40,432 nt of DNA from Gemmatales bacterium (GTDB lineage Bacteria > Planctomycetota > Planctomycetia > Gemmatales > HRBIN36), in the NCBI GenBank assembly GCA_025055835.1, contig JANWWR010000155.1, positions 1-40,432 of the forward strand. The letters run 5' to 3'. The notes beneath the pieces were generated by a model. The model was not told the origin of the DNA. It saw nothing but the letters and a program-made list of their open reading frames with translations, and ran no database searches. Each line of letters starts with the position of its first letter. The stretch's first letter is position 1. Below are positions 1 through 7,897 of the stretch, piece by piece. Position numbers and translations under genes: made by a program.

Positions 1-1119
1 TCCCTGTTCGGTGCATCGTCCTGCGCGCCGACGGATTCGCCGAGCGGCTCGAAAGCGGTTGACACTGACAAGGCCGGGGAACCGATCCCTTCCCCGCCAA
101 CACCTCGGATGGATCAGGTCAAGGAGCGCATCGAGGCCGCCATTGAGCAGGCTCGTCGTCGCGAATTGCTGACGACCAACGGCTTTTGGACCGTGTTCCA
201 CGGCATCCTCGGCATGGGCCCAAGCCTGACCCTGACCAACCCCGATACCGGCGAGAAGGTCAATGCCCTGGAGTACATCTGCTCCGGCGGCGAGCTGCGC
301 GGACTTCGCTTTCTGCCCACCCGCTGGGGGCTGGACGTGCAGATGGGTCCGCCCTTCGTCGGACAGGGCCATCAGGACCAGTTCATCGCCGAGATGGCCC
401 AGTGGAACATGCCCCTGGATCGCAAGTTTATCGTCAACGGCAAGGAATACACCTTCGCGGACTTTGTCAACCACGCCAAGATGCGGGCCAAAACGACGGC
501 CAAGAATCCGCCCCAGGAGTTAAGCTGGGCCATCATCATCATCGCCCAGTACCTCGGCACCGACGCGGAATGGGTCAACGAGGACGGCGAACGGCTGACG
601 CTGGAAGAATGCGTCCGCTACGAGATCAACCAGCCCATCGAGACGGCGGCGTGCGGCGGGACGCATCGGCTTTTCGGCCTGCGCTGGGTCCACAACATCC
701 ATCTCTGGCGCGGCGGAAAGACGGAAGGCGTGTGGAAGGATCTCGACGATCAGCAGCGGAAATATCAGGAACTGGCCCGGAAGTTTCAGAATCCGGACGG
801 CTCCTTCTCCACCGATTTCTTCTCCGGTCCGGGCAACGTCCAGGACATGCAGCGGCGGATCAACACGAGCGGGCATACCCTGGAATGGCTGGCGTTGTCG
901 TTGTCCGACGAGCAGCTTCGCGAGTCGTGGGTCGAACAGGCGGCCAACGCCGTCGCTTTGATGTTTCTCGAAATCCAGAACCAACCCATGGAAGGCGGCT
1001 CGCTCTACCACGCCGCCCACGGACTCATCATGTACTACGCCCGCCGATACGATCCGGAATGGCTCGGCTCGAACAAACCGCTCATCATGCTTCCCAGCGG
1101 ACCGTTCGGCCTCCGCTGA
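1..1119 (+). CDS. Conserved protein of unknown function, 5' end outside window
   Basis: The frame is open from base 1 through the first internal ATG (109), so the gene almost certainly enters from the left; 372 codons are visible. The visible N-terminus contains ...GASSC followed by a Ser/Pro/Thr-rich stretch of about 30 residues. That is compatible with the end of a lipoprotein signal peptide and a linker, although the lipobox is weak. The remaining roughly 330 residues form a soluble, mostly helical domain with motifs such as CGGTHRLFGL and NPDGSFSTDFF. These resemble the Gly/Asp turns of alpha/alpha-toroid (prenyltransferase/squalene-cyclase-like) repeats, and the end is a clean TGA. I do not recognise a catalytic motif and assign no reaction. 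Restricting the gene to the ATG at 109 is possible but less likely, because coding-like sequence continues upstream. A free-standing promoter for it is not visible. Confidence 0.75.
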   Translation, partial: SLFGASSCAPTDSPSGSKAVDTDKAGEPIPSPPTPRMDQVKERIEAAIEQARRRELLTTNGFWTVFHGILGMGPSLTLTNPDTGEKVNALEYICSGGELRGLRFLPTRWGLDVQMGPPFVGQGHQDQFIAEMAQWNMPLDRKFIVNGKEYTFADFVNHAKMRAKTTAKNPPQELSWAIIIIAQYLGTDAEWVNEDGERLTLEECVRYEINQPIETAACGGTHRLFGLRWVHNIHLWRGGKTEGVWKDLDDQQRKYQELARKFQNPDGSFSTDFFSGPGNVQDMQRRINTSGHTLEWLALSLSDEQLRESWVEQAANAVALMFLEIQNQPMEGGSLYHAAHGLIMYYARRYDPEWLGSNKPLIMLPSGPFGLR

Positions 1120-1695
1120 TCGGTCCTGCTCACCAACTTGGCTGGGGTATTCAAAATCAAACACAGAGCGCCGCGGATGTATCGTCCCGCCTCAATGAGC
1201 GATGAGGTTCCGGTTCACCATCGGCCGCTTGTTCATGTAGCAACCCATTTTCGGTCAAGGACTTGCACTGAGGGTCGAGGTTCAAGTAGCGCTTGGCATT
1301 AAAACTGCTCAAGGTTTGTGCTATGCAATCCTGGTTTGGCCTGCGAAATGGGATCAGAAACCGACAGGAAAACGTCGCTCATGATGTCCAACGGTGAAAT
1401 GACAGCCCTCCAGGACCGGCCGGAAGCTCGGCGGCTGCGAGTTGTTCGGGAGCTGCTTCATTCCCTCAAATCGCAGACAGGATCGGCCACTGATCCGTCT
1501 TCAAGTGCCGGAGGGAGCCATCGATCTTCCGCAACCGGCGTTTCCCAAGGCCTCGTGCTGTTTCCAGCCATCCGCAACCGGCCTCATCCGTACTTCATCG
1601 TCACGCCATTCGATCAGCCGACCTTGGAACGCCTGTGCCGAATGCTGCGTCCCGGCGGCCGTCTGCGCTGCGGCTGATTGACAGCGGGCTGTCCT
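1120..1695. other. Gene-poor interval between the left-edge gene and the aminotransferase
   Basis: This stretch of 576 bases separates two genes whose 3' ends face each other. I see no strong terminator hairpin, no repeat of the families found elsewhere in the window and no convincing promoter. The only coding candidate is the short frame listed separately at 1381-1677. Base composition in the first half is less GC-rich than in neighbouring genes, as expected for non-coding DNA. Confidence 0.5.
1381..1677 (+). CDS. Possible small protein (98 aa), doubtful
   Basis: An ATG-ATG start at 1381 opens a 98-codon frame ending at TGA 1675-1677. A weak AGGA lies about 11 bases upstream. The last 40 codons have the GC-rich third positions typical of genes here and read as a plausible peptide (...HPYFIVTPFDQPTLERL...). 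The middle is Ser/Gly-rich and could be chance. The frame ends only 18 bases before the convergent aminotransferase stop. I recognise no family. It could equally be a decayed gene or a random frame in GC-rich DNA. Confidence 0.25.
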   Translation: MMSNGEMTALQDRPEARRLRVVRELLHSLKSQTGSATDPSSSAGGSHRSSATGVSQGLVLFPAIRNRPHPYFIVTPFDQPTLERLCRMLRPGGRLRCG

Positions 1696-2883
1696 TCACT
1701 CCAGAAAGCGGGCCAGGGCTTCGATGCCGCCCTCGATCTCCTCCCGGCTGGTGGCGAAGGACATGCGCGCGTATCCTTCCGCCCCGAACGGCGCACCCGG
1801 CACGATGTTGACGTGGGACGACTCCAGGGCCGCCTCGCAAAACGTCACCGAGTCGGTGATCCTGCGTCCGCCCAGTGTCCTTCCAAAGTGATCGGCGATG
1901 CGGAAGAAAGCGTAGAAGGCTCCCGTCGGCTTGACCAGCGACACGCCGGGCAGACGCGAAAGACGTTCGTACACCAGATCCCGCCGCTCCTCGAAGGCGC
2001 GCCGCATTTTTTCGACACAGGATTGATCCCCCTCGATGGCGGCCAGGGCAGCGGCCTGGCTGATGCTGTTGGGGCAGCCGGTGGCCTGGCTCTGCACGTT
2101 GGCCATCGCCTTGATGAGCGGCACCGGCCCGCACGCCCAGCCGATCCGCCAGCCGGTCATCGCGTAGGTCTTGCTCACTCCGCTGACCGTAATCGTCCGC
2201 TCCTTCAATTCCGGCCGCAGTCCGACGAAGCAGGTAGACTTTACGCCGTCGTATACCAGGTGCTCGTAAATCTCGTCGCTGAGCACAGCGATGTGGGACT
2301 CCAGAATTACGTCGGCGAGGGCTTCGAGTTCCTCGCGGCTGTAGGTCGTGCCGGTCGGGTTCGACGGAGAGTTCAGCATGAGCAACCGGGTGCGGGGGGT
2401 GATCGCTCGCCGCAACTGCTCCGGAGTCATCTTGAACTGCTGATCCTCGGTGGTGGGCACAAAGACCGGCCGCGCGCCCGTCATCTCCACCATGTCGCTG
2501 TAGCTGACCCAGTACGGGGTGGGGATAATCACTTCGTCACCCGGTCCGACCAGAGCGGCCAGGACGTTGAAGATCGAATGCTTGGCCCCGTTCGAGATTA
2601 GAACTTGATCCGGGGAGAAAGGAACCCCGTGGATGCGCTGGTACATCCGACAGATGGCCGAGCGAAGCTCCGCGGTGCCGCCAGCGGGCGTGTACCGGGT
2701 CTTGCCCTGCTGCATGGCCCGGATCGCTGCCTGGCAGATGTGTTCCGGCGTCGGGAAATCCGGCTCACCCAGACTGAAATCAAAAACGTGGACCCCCTCG
2801 GCCCGCAATTGCATGGCCTTGGCCCCGGCTGCCAGCGTCGCCGACGGCTTGATCGAGGCGGCCATGGTCGAAAGTTGCATCAT
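1696..2883 (-). CDS. PLP-dependent aspartate/aromatic-type aminotransferase (class I)
   Basis: A 395-residue cytosolic fold-type I aminotransferase, the usual length for AspC/AspB-like enzymes of subgroup Ib. The N-terminal FSLGEPDFPTP segment and the NSPSNPTGTTYS loop (about residues 171-182) are typical. So is the Schiff-base motif SGVSKTYAMTGWRIGW, with the PLP lysine at about K238 and the phosphate-binding arginine just after it. A C-terminal Arg in ...GYARMSFATS fits the alpha-carboxylate binder. It probably interconverts aspartate and glutamate with their 2-oxo acids; the exact donor cannot be read from sequence. The first of two tandem ATGs has GGGAG about 10 bases upstream. The gene stands alone, divergent from ndk across about 130 bases. 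Confidence 0.93.
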   Translation of the reverse strand: MMQLSTMAASIKPSATLAAGAKAMQLRAEGVHVFDFSLGEPDFPTPEHICQAAIRAMQQGKTRYTPAGGTAELRSAICRMYQRIHGVPFSPDQVLISNGAKHSIFNVLAALVGPGDEVIIPTPYWVSYSDMVEMTGARPVFVPTTEDQQFKMTPEQLRRAITPRTRLLMLNSPSNPTGTTYSREELEALADVILESHIAVLSDEIYEHLVYDGVKSTCFVGLRPELKERTITVSGVSKTYAMTGWRIGWACGPVPLIKAMANVQSQATGCPNSISQAAALAAIEGDQSCVEKMRRAFEERRDLVYERLSRLPGVSLVKPTGAFYAFFRIADHFGRTLGGRRITDSVTFCEAALESSHVNIVPGAPFGAEGYARMSFATSREEIEGGIEALARFLE

Positions 2884-2947
2884 CGCTGCGATTCTCCCAT
2901 TACATCCCTAATTGGGGCATTTTACGAACCGTTTCCCCGACCGACGC

Positions 2948-2975
2948 TTGCCGATGGCCCCGCAAGTCATATTCA
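2948..2975 (+). promoter_or_regulatory. Candidate promoter for ndk
   Basis: TTGCCG at 2948-2953 and TATTCA at 2970-2975 are separated by 16 bases, about 40 bases before the ndk start. The match to a housekeeping-sigma promoter is moderate. Confidence 0.35.
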
Positions 2976-3016
2976 GCATGGCAAACGCTCCAGCGGATCC
3001 GAGGAAGTGAATAACC

Positions 3017-3469
3017 ATGCAACGCACGCTGGTCCTCATCAAACCCGATGGCGTTCATCGCCGCCTCGTCGGCAGCGTCCTGCAACGCTTCGAGCAGAAA
3101 GGGCTTCGGTTGGTAGGCATGAAACTCGTCCAGGCCGACCGTGCCTTGGCTGAGAAGCACTATGCCGTTCATAAAGGCAAGCCCTTTTACGAGTCCCTGG
3201 TCAGTTTCATCACCGCGGGCCCGACGGTCGCCGTGGTCCTCGAGGGTCGGGAAGCCGTCGCTGTCGTCCGCTCTTTGATGGGGCCGACCGATGGGGCCAA
3301 GGCGCCGCCCGGCACGATCCGGGGCGACTTCGGATGCAGCATCCAGAACAATCTCGTCCACGGCAGCGACAGCCCCGAAACCGCCGCCGCGGAGATCGCC
3401 CTGTGGTTCCGGCCCGAAGAACTGATCGCCTGGCAACCCGTGGATCACGCCTGGGTCATCGGCGATTGA
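3017..3469 (+). CDS. ndk: Nucleoside diphosphate kinase
   Basis: A 150-residue protein transferring the gamma-phosphate of ATP to nucleoside diphosphates through a phosphohistidine, balancing NTP and dNTP pools in the cytosol. The N-terminal TLVLIKPDGVHR, the GPTDGAKAPPGTIRGDFG loop and the active-site motif NLVHGSDSPETA (His about 115) are all intact. Length is normal for bacterial Ndk. GAGGA lies about 11 bases before the ATG, a little far but usable. The gene is monocistronic and converges with hemF, leaving only 20 bases between the stops with no obvious terminator. Confidence 0.97.
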   Translation: MQRTLVLIKPDGVHRRLVGSVLQRFEQKGLRLVGMKLVQADRALAEKHYAVHKGKPFYESLVSFITAGPTVAVVLEGREAVAVVRSLMGPTDGAKAPPGTIRGDFGCSIQNNLVHGSDSPETAAAEIALWFRPEELIAWQPVDHAWVIGD

Positions 3470-3489
3470 GGCGGCTTACTTCGTCGGAG

Positions 3490-4374
3490 TCAGGGAGATT
3501 CCTCGGCCCAATCTCGCGGCCGCAGGAATTCCAGAAGCTCCGCTTCCCGTGAGCCGGGTTCGGGTTGATAGTCGTACTCCCACCGCACCGTGGGCGGCAG
3601 CGACATGAGGATGGATTCGATCCGCCCGGCAGTTTTCAAGCCGAAAATCGTCCCGCGGTCGTAGAGCAAATTAAACTCGACGTACCTCCCCCGCCGAATC
3701 TGCTGCCACATCCGCTCCCGCTCGCCAAACGGCTCGTTTTTCCGTCGACGAGCAATGGGCAAGTAGGCACCGAGGAAGGCGTCCCCCGCGTCCCGGACAA
3801 AGGCGAACAGCGGCTCGAAATCGCCCTGAAGATAGTCGAAAAAAATGCCGCCGACGCCGCGCGGCTCCTGACGGTGATGCAAGAAGAAATACTCATCGCA
3901 CCAGCGTTTCATGTGGCCGTAGTCGATCCTCGGCCCATGTCGAGTACAGACGGTCTTCCACACCCGATGGAAATGAATGACATCCTCCCGAAACGGGTAG
4001 TACGGTGTCAGGTCCGCGCCGCCACCGAACCACCAGGTGTTGCCTTTCATCAAGAACCGGAAGTTGGCATGGACGGTGGGGACGAACGGATTAAGCGGGT
4101 GGAGCACCAGGGAGATGCCGGTCGCCCGGAAGTTCCGTCCCTCGCCGGGCATCTGCTTGGCGAACTCTTCGCTGAACTCCCCGTGGACGTCCGAGAAATT
4201 GACCCCGCCTTTTTCCAGGACGGTTCCGTGGGCGATGACCCGCGTCCGTCCTCCACCACCGCCGGGACGCTCCCAGAGGTCCTCCCGAAAGCGGGCCGAG
4301 CCGTCGAGTTCTTCCAAAGCGGAACAGATGCGGTCTTGAAGGGAGCGGAAGTAGGCTGCACAGGCTTCGTACAT
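3490..4374 (-). CDS. hemF: Oxygen-dependent coproporphyrinogen III oxidase
   Basis: A 294-residue aerobic coproporphyrinogen oxidase that converts coproporphyrinogen III to protoporphyrinogen IX with O2 in haem synthesis. Visible family marks are [10 protein letters not shown] near residues 56-65, the conserved histidine region [19 protein letters not shown], and the signature [12 protein letters not shown] at about 117-128. The C-terminus carries the conserved [17 protein letters not shown] block. The start is supported by GGGAG about 8 bases upstream. The presence of hemF rather than hemN implies an aerobic route in this organism. It is preceded by a plausible promoter (4428-4456) and by the repeat island. 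Confidence 0.96.
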   Translation of the reverse strand: MYEACAAYFRSLQDRICSALEELDGSARFREDLWERPGGGGGRTRVIAHGTVLEKGGVNFSDVHGEFSEEFAKQMPGEGRNFRATGISLVLHPLNPFVPTVHANFRFLMKGNTWWFGGGADLTPYYPFREDVIHFHRVWKTVCTRHGPRIDYGHMKRWCDEYFFLHHRQEPRGVGGIFFDYLQGDFEPLFAFVRDAGDAFLGAYLPIARRRKNEPFGERERMWQQIRRGRYVEFNLLYDRGTIFGLKTAGRIESILMSLPPTVRWEYDYQPEPGSREAELLEFLRPRDWAEESP

Positions 4375-4427
4375 GGCGATCTCTCCCAGGCGGGTTGGCG
4401 GGACAGGTCTTCGCGGAGGCTGCTGTT

Positions 4428-4456
4428 GTTATCCGCAACGGAAGCCCCCCTGGCAA
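4428..4456 (-). promoter_or_regulatory. Candidate hemF promoter
   Basis: On the minus strand TTGCCA (4456-4451) and GATAAC (4433-4428) are 17 bases apart, about 55 bases before the hemF start. The -35 box matches the consensus at five of six bases and the -10 at four. Confidence 0.45.
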
Positions 4457-4493
4457 CGAGCATGCGTCCTCGTCTCGGGGAACTGCTCGGGAA

Positions 4494-4520
4494 CCGGGAA
4501 GCTGACGCTTCCCGCTCGCC
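4494..4520 (-). repeat. 27-bp palindromic element, copy 1
   Basis: On the minus strand it reads GGCGAGCGG, inner arm GAAGC, centre GTCA, inner arm GCTTC, CCGG-type end. The arms form a perfect 8-bp stem with a 4-base loop. Confidence 0.85.
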
Positions 4521-4557
4521 AAGTGGTGTCCCGCTCGCCGAAAGCGCGACGAAAGAC

Positions 4558-4584
4558 GGCGAGCGGGGCACGTTAGTGCCCCGG
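4558..4584 (+). repeat. 27-bp palindromic element, copy 2
   Basis: Same frame with arms GGCAC/GTGCC and centre GTTA. It is identical over all 27 bases to the inverted copy at 32810-32836, while the flanks differ. Confidence 0.88.
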
Positions 4585-4598
4585 TGCGCCACCGTACC

Positions 4599-4619
4599 CC
4601 CTCGCTGACGCTTCGGGTT
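4599..4619 (-). repeat. CCCGAAGC-type element, copy 1
   Basis: On the minus strand it reads AA followed by CCCGAAGCGTCAGCGAGGG. It has the same GCGTCAGC centre as the 27-bp family but imperfect arms. Confidence 0.8.
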
Positions 4620-4622
4620 ACT

Positions 4623-4649
4623 GCCGAGCGGAGGGCGTCAGCCCTCCGT
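4623..4649 (+). repeat. 27-bp palindromic element, copy 3
   Basis: Arms AGGGC/GCCCT around GTCA, starting GCCGAGCGG. The stem is perfect over 8 bp. Confidence 0.85.
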
Positions 4650-4656
4650 GAGATTC

Positions 4657-4721
4657 CCCTCGCTGACGCTTCGGGTTAAGATGGGAGTTGACTGCATTGA
4701 AACCCGAAGCGTAAGCGAGGG
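4657..4721. repeat. Facing pair of CCCGAAGC-type elements
   Basis: A minus-oriented copy (4657-4677) and a plus-oriented copy (4701-4721, with GTAA instead of GTCA at the centre) face each other across 23 bases. Together they form a larger inverted repeat of about 20-bp arms. Confidence 0.8.
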
Positions 4722-4729
4722 TTAAACCA

Positions 4730-4756
4730 GCCGAGCGGAGGGCGTCAGCCCTCCGG
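4730..4756 (+). repeat. 27-bp palindromic element, copy 4
   Basis: Arms AGGGC/GCCCT around GTCA. It is nearly identical to copy 3, differing at the last base, and is followed by TGCC as in the copy at 32884. Confidence 0.85.
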
Positions 4757-4849
4757 TGCCAGCCTGCCTTCACAGTTTACAGCCCTTTTCGGGTTGACCC
4801 GTCTCACTCCCGACGCAGACAATTCGACCCCCAAAGGGTAATCTGTCAG

Positions 4850-4867
4850 TTGGCACCAAAGTGCCAA
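4850..4867. promoter_or_regulatory. Short perfect inverted repeat, possible operator
   Basis: TTGGCAC, CAAA, GTGCCAA: a 7-bp perfect arm pair with a 4-base spacer, about 290 bases before the C45 hydrolase start. It partly resembles a sigma-54 -24 box, but the -12 element is one base out of register. Function unknown. Confidence 0.25.
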
Positions 4868-5147
4868 GGCGCTCACCGTACGCGCCGCAGGTAGGCCATG
4901 CCATACACCGTCGGACCCAAGAAGACCCAGAAACTTGTTGCGCGCGAATGTTGCGCGAACCGACCGTGGAATAATCGCATTAAGCGATGGAACTGTATGC
5001 TGTTTCACAAGTTCTGTCACCTGATTCCTCACAGAAGCGTCTCGGTGCGAGTTCGAGAAAATGCTGCGCCCTTCCTGGACGAAAAGAAACAGCGAGGCGA
5101 TACAATGGGCGTGGGGCCAATAAAGGAGATGTTGCGCGACATTCCCT

Positions 5148-5152
5148 GGAGG
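5148..5152 (+). promoter_or_regulatory. Shine-Dalgarno deciding the C45 hydrolase start
   Basis: GGAGG lies 8 bases before the ATG at 5161. That ATG opens directly into a signal peptide, so the longer in-frame start at 4987 is not the likely one. Confidence 0.75.
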
Positions 5153-5160
5153 AAAAGACG

Positions 5161-6381
5161 ATGAATCGCGATTGGAGCGGTCTTCGGTGGCCGGTGTTCC
5201 TGATAGCTTTGCTCGGCTTGGCGTCTCAGGCCGCGGCCAAGGAGCCGTTCCGCTATCCCGAAGCCCGTCACGGTCCAGCCGAACTGCGCTACATCAACCA
5301 CGTTCCGGTCTTGTTTGTTGAGGGGACGCCGGAGGAGATCGGTGAACAAGTGGCGGAACTGGGCCTCAAACCGAGCGGCCAGCTTCTTAATTATCCCAAG
5401 GATGTTCTGAACCAATTCGCGGCCGGTTTTTCGTGGAAGCTGTTCGTGTTGGCCGGCAAACGGCTGGAGCGAAATTTCCCCGCAGATTATCGCCGGGAAA
5501 TGGAAGCGATGGTGCGAACCGGCGTGGACCCAGAACGGCTCGTTACCGCGAACACCATGTTCGACGTGGTGAAGCTGATCGCGTGTTCCTCAATGATCGT
5601 TCAGCCAGAGCGGAGCGCCACCGGCAAGCCGATCTTCGGCCGCAATCTCGATTTCCCCACCGCGGGGTACCTTCAGGAATACAGCGTGGTGCTGGTCTGT
5701 CGGCCCAAGGGAAAGTACGCCTTCGTCTCGGTGGGATTTCCGGGACTGATCGGCTGCTTATCGGGCATCAACGAGAAGGGCCTTTGTCTGGCGGTGCATG
5801 AGGTGCTGGAAGCCGCCGACGGCTCGAAGAAATACGATCCGGACGGCGTGCCCTACGCCATGAACTACCGCCGCATCCTCGAAGAATGCGCCACCGTCGA
5901 AGAGGCCGAAAAAATGCTGCGGAGCCTTAAGCGGACGACGCGGAATAACCTGGCCGTCTGCGATCGCAATGGCGGCGTAGTCTTCGAGTTGACGCCGAAA
6001 AATGTAGTCGTTCGCCGGGCCAACGACGGCTTGTGCCCTTGCACGAATCACTTTTGCACGAAGGAACTGGCCCCGGCCAAGGTCGAGAACCGCGTTTACA
6101 CCTGCGACCGCTTCAATTGCCTGGTACGCAATGGCAATCACCGGAAGAGGCTTGGTCTGGAAGAGATCAAGCAGATGCTGCACGAGGTCAACGGCGGTGA
6201 CATGACGCTTCAGACCATGATTTTCGAACCCGTGGACATGAAGCTACACGTCGCTTTGGGTTCCTGTCCGTCGTCGGCCCTTCCGTTGCGTCCGCTGGAC
6301 GTGGCCGAACTGTTGAACCACCGTCCCGCCAAGGCCGACGTCACACCGTCAAGCCCGCTGGTTCCCGCAGCCGGACGGTGA
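5161..6381 (+). CDS. Exported C45-family (acyltransferase-like) Ntn hydrolase
   Basis: A 406-residue protein beginning with a signal peptide (MNRDWSGLRWPVFLIALLGL then ASQAAA, cleavage near residue 26), so it acts outside the cytoplasm. The body matches the acyl-CoA:6-aminopenicillanate acyltransferase/C45 peptidase fold. A candidate nucleophile Cys at residue 142 (IACSSM) is followed by GKPIFGRNLDFPTAGY, the strand and turn that define this Ntn family, then by GCLSGINEKGL and the RNNLAVCDRNGG region. In the family, autoproteolysis before the Cys frees the N-terminal nucleophile, which then cleaves amides. The substrate cannot be inferred. The Cys is preceded by Ala rather than the Gly seen in fungal enzymes. 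The last 41 bases overlap the convergent hflX 3' end. Confidence 0.85.
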   Translation: MNRDWSGLRWPVFLIALLGLASQAAAKEPFRYPEARHGPAELRYINHVPVLFVEGTPEEIGEQVAELGLKPSGQLLNYPKDVLNQFAAGFSWKLFVLAGKRLERNFPADYRREMEAMVRTGVDPERLVTANTMFDVVKLIACSSMIVQPERSATGKPIFGRNLDFPTAGYLQEYSVVLVCRPKGKYAFVSVGFPGLIGCLSGINEKGLCLAVHEVLEAADGSKKYDPDGVPYAMNYRRILEECATVEEAEKMLRSLKRTTRNNLAVCDRNGGVVFELTPKNVVVRRANDGLCPCTNHFCTKELAPAKVENRVYTCDRFNCLVRNGNHRKRLGLEEIKQMLHEVNGGDMTLQTMIFEPVDMKLHVALGSCPSSALPLRPLDVAELLNHRPAKADVTPSSPLVPAAGR

Positions 6382-7648
6382 CCTCCGGCCCTTGGACGTG
6401 ATGAAGCAGATGCCGAGGAAGCAGGCAGCGGATGACGACGCGGGAATCGAGATACTCCTTGCTCAAAACATCGGCATGGCTGTGCAGGTAGGCGACGACT
6501 TTGCCATTGGCGGCCGAGGTTTCGATTTCCGCCTCGACGAAGTCCGCGCTGAGCGTAGCCGCCACGGTTTCGGCCAGTTGTCCCAGGCCCTGCCCGGTGG
6601 CGGCGCTGATGGCTACCGCATGAGGATGCCGCTTGGCGAGCAAGGCGACCTGCGCATGATCGGTCACCCGGTCGAGCTTGTTGAGGACGAGGATCGTCGG
6701 CTTGGTTTCGCAGCCGATCTCGCGGAGCACCTGCTGCACCGCTTCGATCTGCTGCTCGGCCGTGGGGTTGCTGGCATCCACGACGTGGAGCAGCAGACGG
6801 GCCTGACGGGCCTCTTCCAGCGTGGCCTTGAACGAGGCGACAAGGCGATGCGGCAGATCGCGAATGAAGCCAACGGTGTCGCTGAGCAGAACCCGGCCCC
6901 AATCCTTCAGGTGCCATTGGCGCGTGCGAGTGTCGAGGGTCGAGAACAGCTGGTCCTCGGCATACACCCCCGCCCCGGTCAGGGCGTTCATCAGCGTGCT
7001 TTTGCCCGCATTGGTGTAACCCACCAGCGAGACGGTGTACTCCTCGGATCGGCTGGCGACTTCGCGGGCTTTCCGCGCCTCGACCTCCTGGAGCCGATGC
7101 CGCAAATCGCGGATGCGCAGGTCCACCAGACGGCGGTCTTCTTCCAACTGCGTTTCACCGGGGCCCCGCATGCCGATGCCGCCCTTGAAGCGCGACAGGT
7201 GCTTCCACATGTGCCGCAACCGGGGCAGGCTGTACTCCAACTGGGCCAATTCGACCTGGAGCCGAGCTTCGGTGGAACGGGCCCGGGTGGCAAAGATGTC
7301 CAGGATCAGTTCGCTGCGGTCGAGGACCTTGATGCCGGTGGCTTCTTCCAGATTGCGGGTCTGGGCCGGAGACAGATCGTTGTCGAAGATGACCACGTCG
7401 GCATCGGTCGCCTGGGCCAGTTGCACCAGCTCCTGGACTTTGCCCTTGCCGACGTAAGTGCTGGGAACGATGCGGTCGCGGCGCTGAGTGAGGGTGCCGA
7501 CAATGAACGCCCCGGCTGCTTCTGCCAAGCCGCGCAGTTCTTCGAGGGGATCAGAACCGACCCAGGGCCGCTCGGGCAATTCGACGCCAACCAGAATGGC
7601 TCGCTCCCGGCGGACGGTCAGTTCATCACGCGGGATCTCCGTGGGCAC
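6341..7648 (-). CDS. hflX: Ribosome-associated GTPase HflX
   Basis: A 435-residue GTPase of the HflX type that splits or rescues stalled ribosomes in related bacteria. The N-terminal HflX domain contains the STYVGKGKVQEL motif (about 63-74). The linker RFKGGIGMRGPGETQLE (153-169) is diagnostic. The G domain has G1 GYTNAGKS (210-217), DTVG (257-260) and NKLD (323-326). I place the start at a GTG (7648-7646): AAAGGAGG lies 11 bases upstream, a TTGCAT-17-TACAAT promoter lies just before that, and homologues begin near this point. A longer open frame reaches 7864, but it would start upstream of the promoter. The gene converges with and overlaps the C45 hydrolase. Confidence 0.93.
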   Translation of the reverse strand: MPTEIPRDELTVRRERAILVGVELPERPWVGSDPLEELRGLAEAAGAFIVGTLTQRRDRIVPSTYVGKGKVQELVQLAQATDADVVIFDNDLSPAQTRNLEEATGIKVLDRSELILDIFATRARSTEARLQVELAQLEYSLPRLRHMWKHLSRFKGGIGMRGPGETQLEEDRRLVDLRIRDLRHRLQEVEARKAREVASRSEEYTVSLVGYTNAGKSTLMNALTGAGVYAEDQLFSTLDTRTRQWHLKDWGRVLLSDTVGFIRDLPHRLVASFKATLEEARQARLLLHVVDASNPTAEQQIEAVQQVLREIGCETKPTILVLNKLDRVTDHAQVALLAKRHPHAVAISAATGQGLGQLAETVAATLSADFVEAEIETSAANGKVVAYLHSHADVLSKEYLDSRVVIRCLLPRHLLHHVQGPEVTVRLREPAGLTV

Positions 7649-7659
7649 TGAGAAAAACG

Positions 7660-7667
7660 CCTCCTTT
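7660..7667 (-). promoter_or_regulatory. Shine-Dalgarno of hflX
   Basis: AAAGGAGG on the minus strand, 11 bases before the GTG at 7648. It decides the start of hflX against any upstream codon. Confidence 0.8.
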
Positions 7668-7677
7668 CTTTTTTGGA

Positions 7678-7706
7678 ATTGTAAGCGGGCCGGACGCCGA
7701 ATGCAA
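7678..7706 (-). promoter_or_regulatory. hflX promoter
   Basis: On the minus strand TTGCAT (7706-7701), a 17-base spacer and TACAAT (7683-7678). Transcription would start near 7671, leaving a leader of about 23 bases that contains the SD. Confidence 0.65.
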
Positions 7707-7897
7707 ATCGCTCCAGGACGCATCCCGGAAGCCCTCATGAACCGTCTCGAGGCGGTTTCGCGCCGGACTCGAAATCGCAAGCTATAGTTGCGTTGGGATA
7801 TTCTGCGGCTTCCCGGTCCCCTCGGGGTGTCCCGCAAGGGATCGGCGAAGAAGCGATGGGACAAATATCATCGACCGGGGCCGGAAGCGAGGAGATC

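Larger units (their letters stand above)
4375..5160. other. Gene-free island rich in hairpin repeats
   Basis: This 786-base interval separates the divergent hemF and C45 hydrolase genes. From 4494 to 4756 it holds four copies of the 27-bp palindromic element, three copies of the CCCGAAGCGTCAGCGAGGG element and a stray half-element (CCCGCTCGCC near 4530-4539), packed almost end to end. From 4757 to 5160 I see one short inverted repeat (4850-4867) and the ribosome binding site of the following gene. A 95-codon minus-strand frame at 4745-5032 overlaps the repeats and looks spurious. Confidence 0.7.

Noticed and set aside
4494-4756. CRISPR array
   Set aside because: Repeat units vary in their arms, lie in both orientations, are not separated by uniform unique spacers and have no cas genes nearby.
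4850-4867. Sigma-54 promoter
   Set aside because: TGGCAC matches the -24 box, but the GC of the -12 box is one base too close and TTGC is absent.
4745-5032. A 95-codon minus-strand frame in the repeat island
   Set aside because: It overlaps a palindromic element, has no SD and gives a peptide with no family features.
4987-5160. Longer N-terminus for the C45 hydrolase
   Set aside because: The extension precedes a good SD and a signal peptide; translation from 5161 is far more likely.
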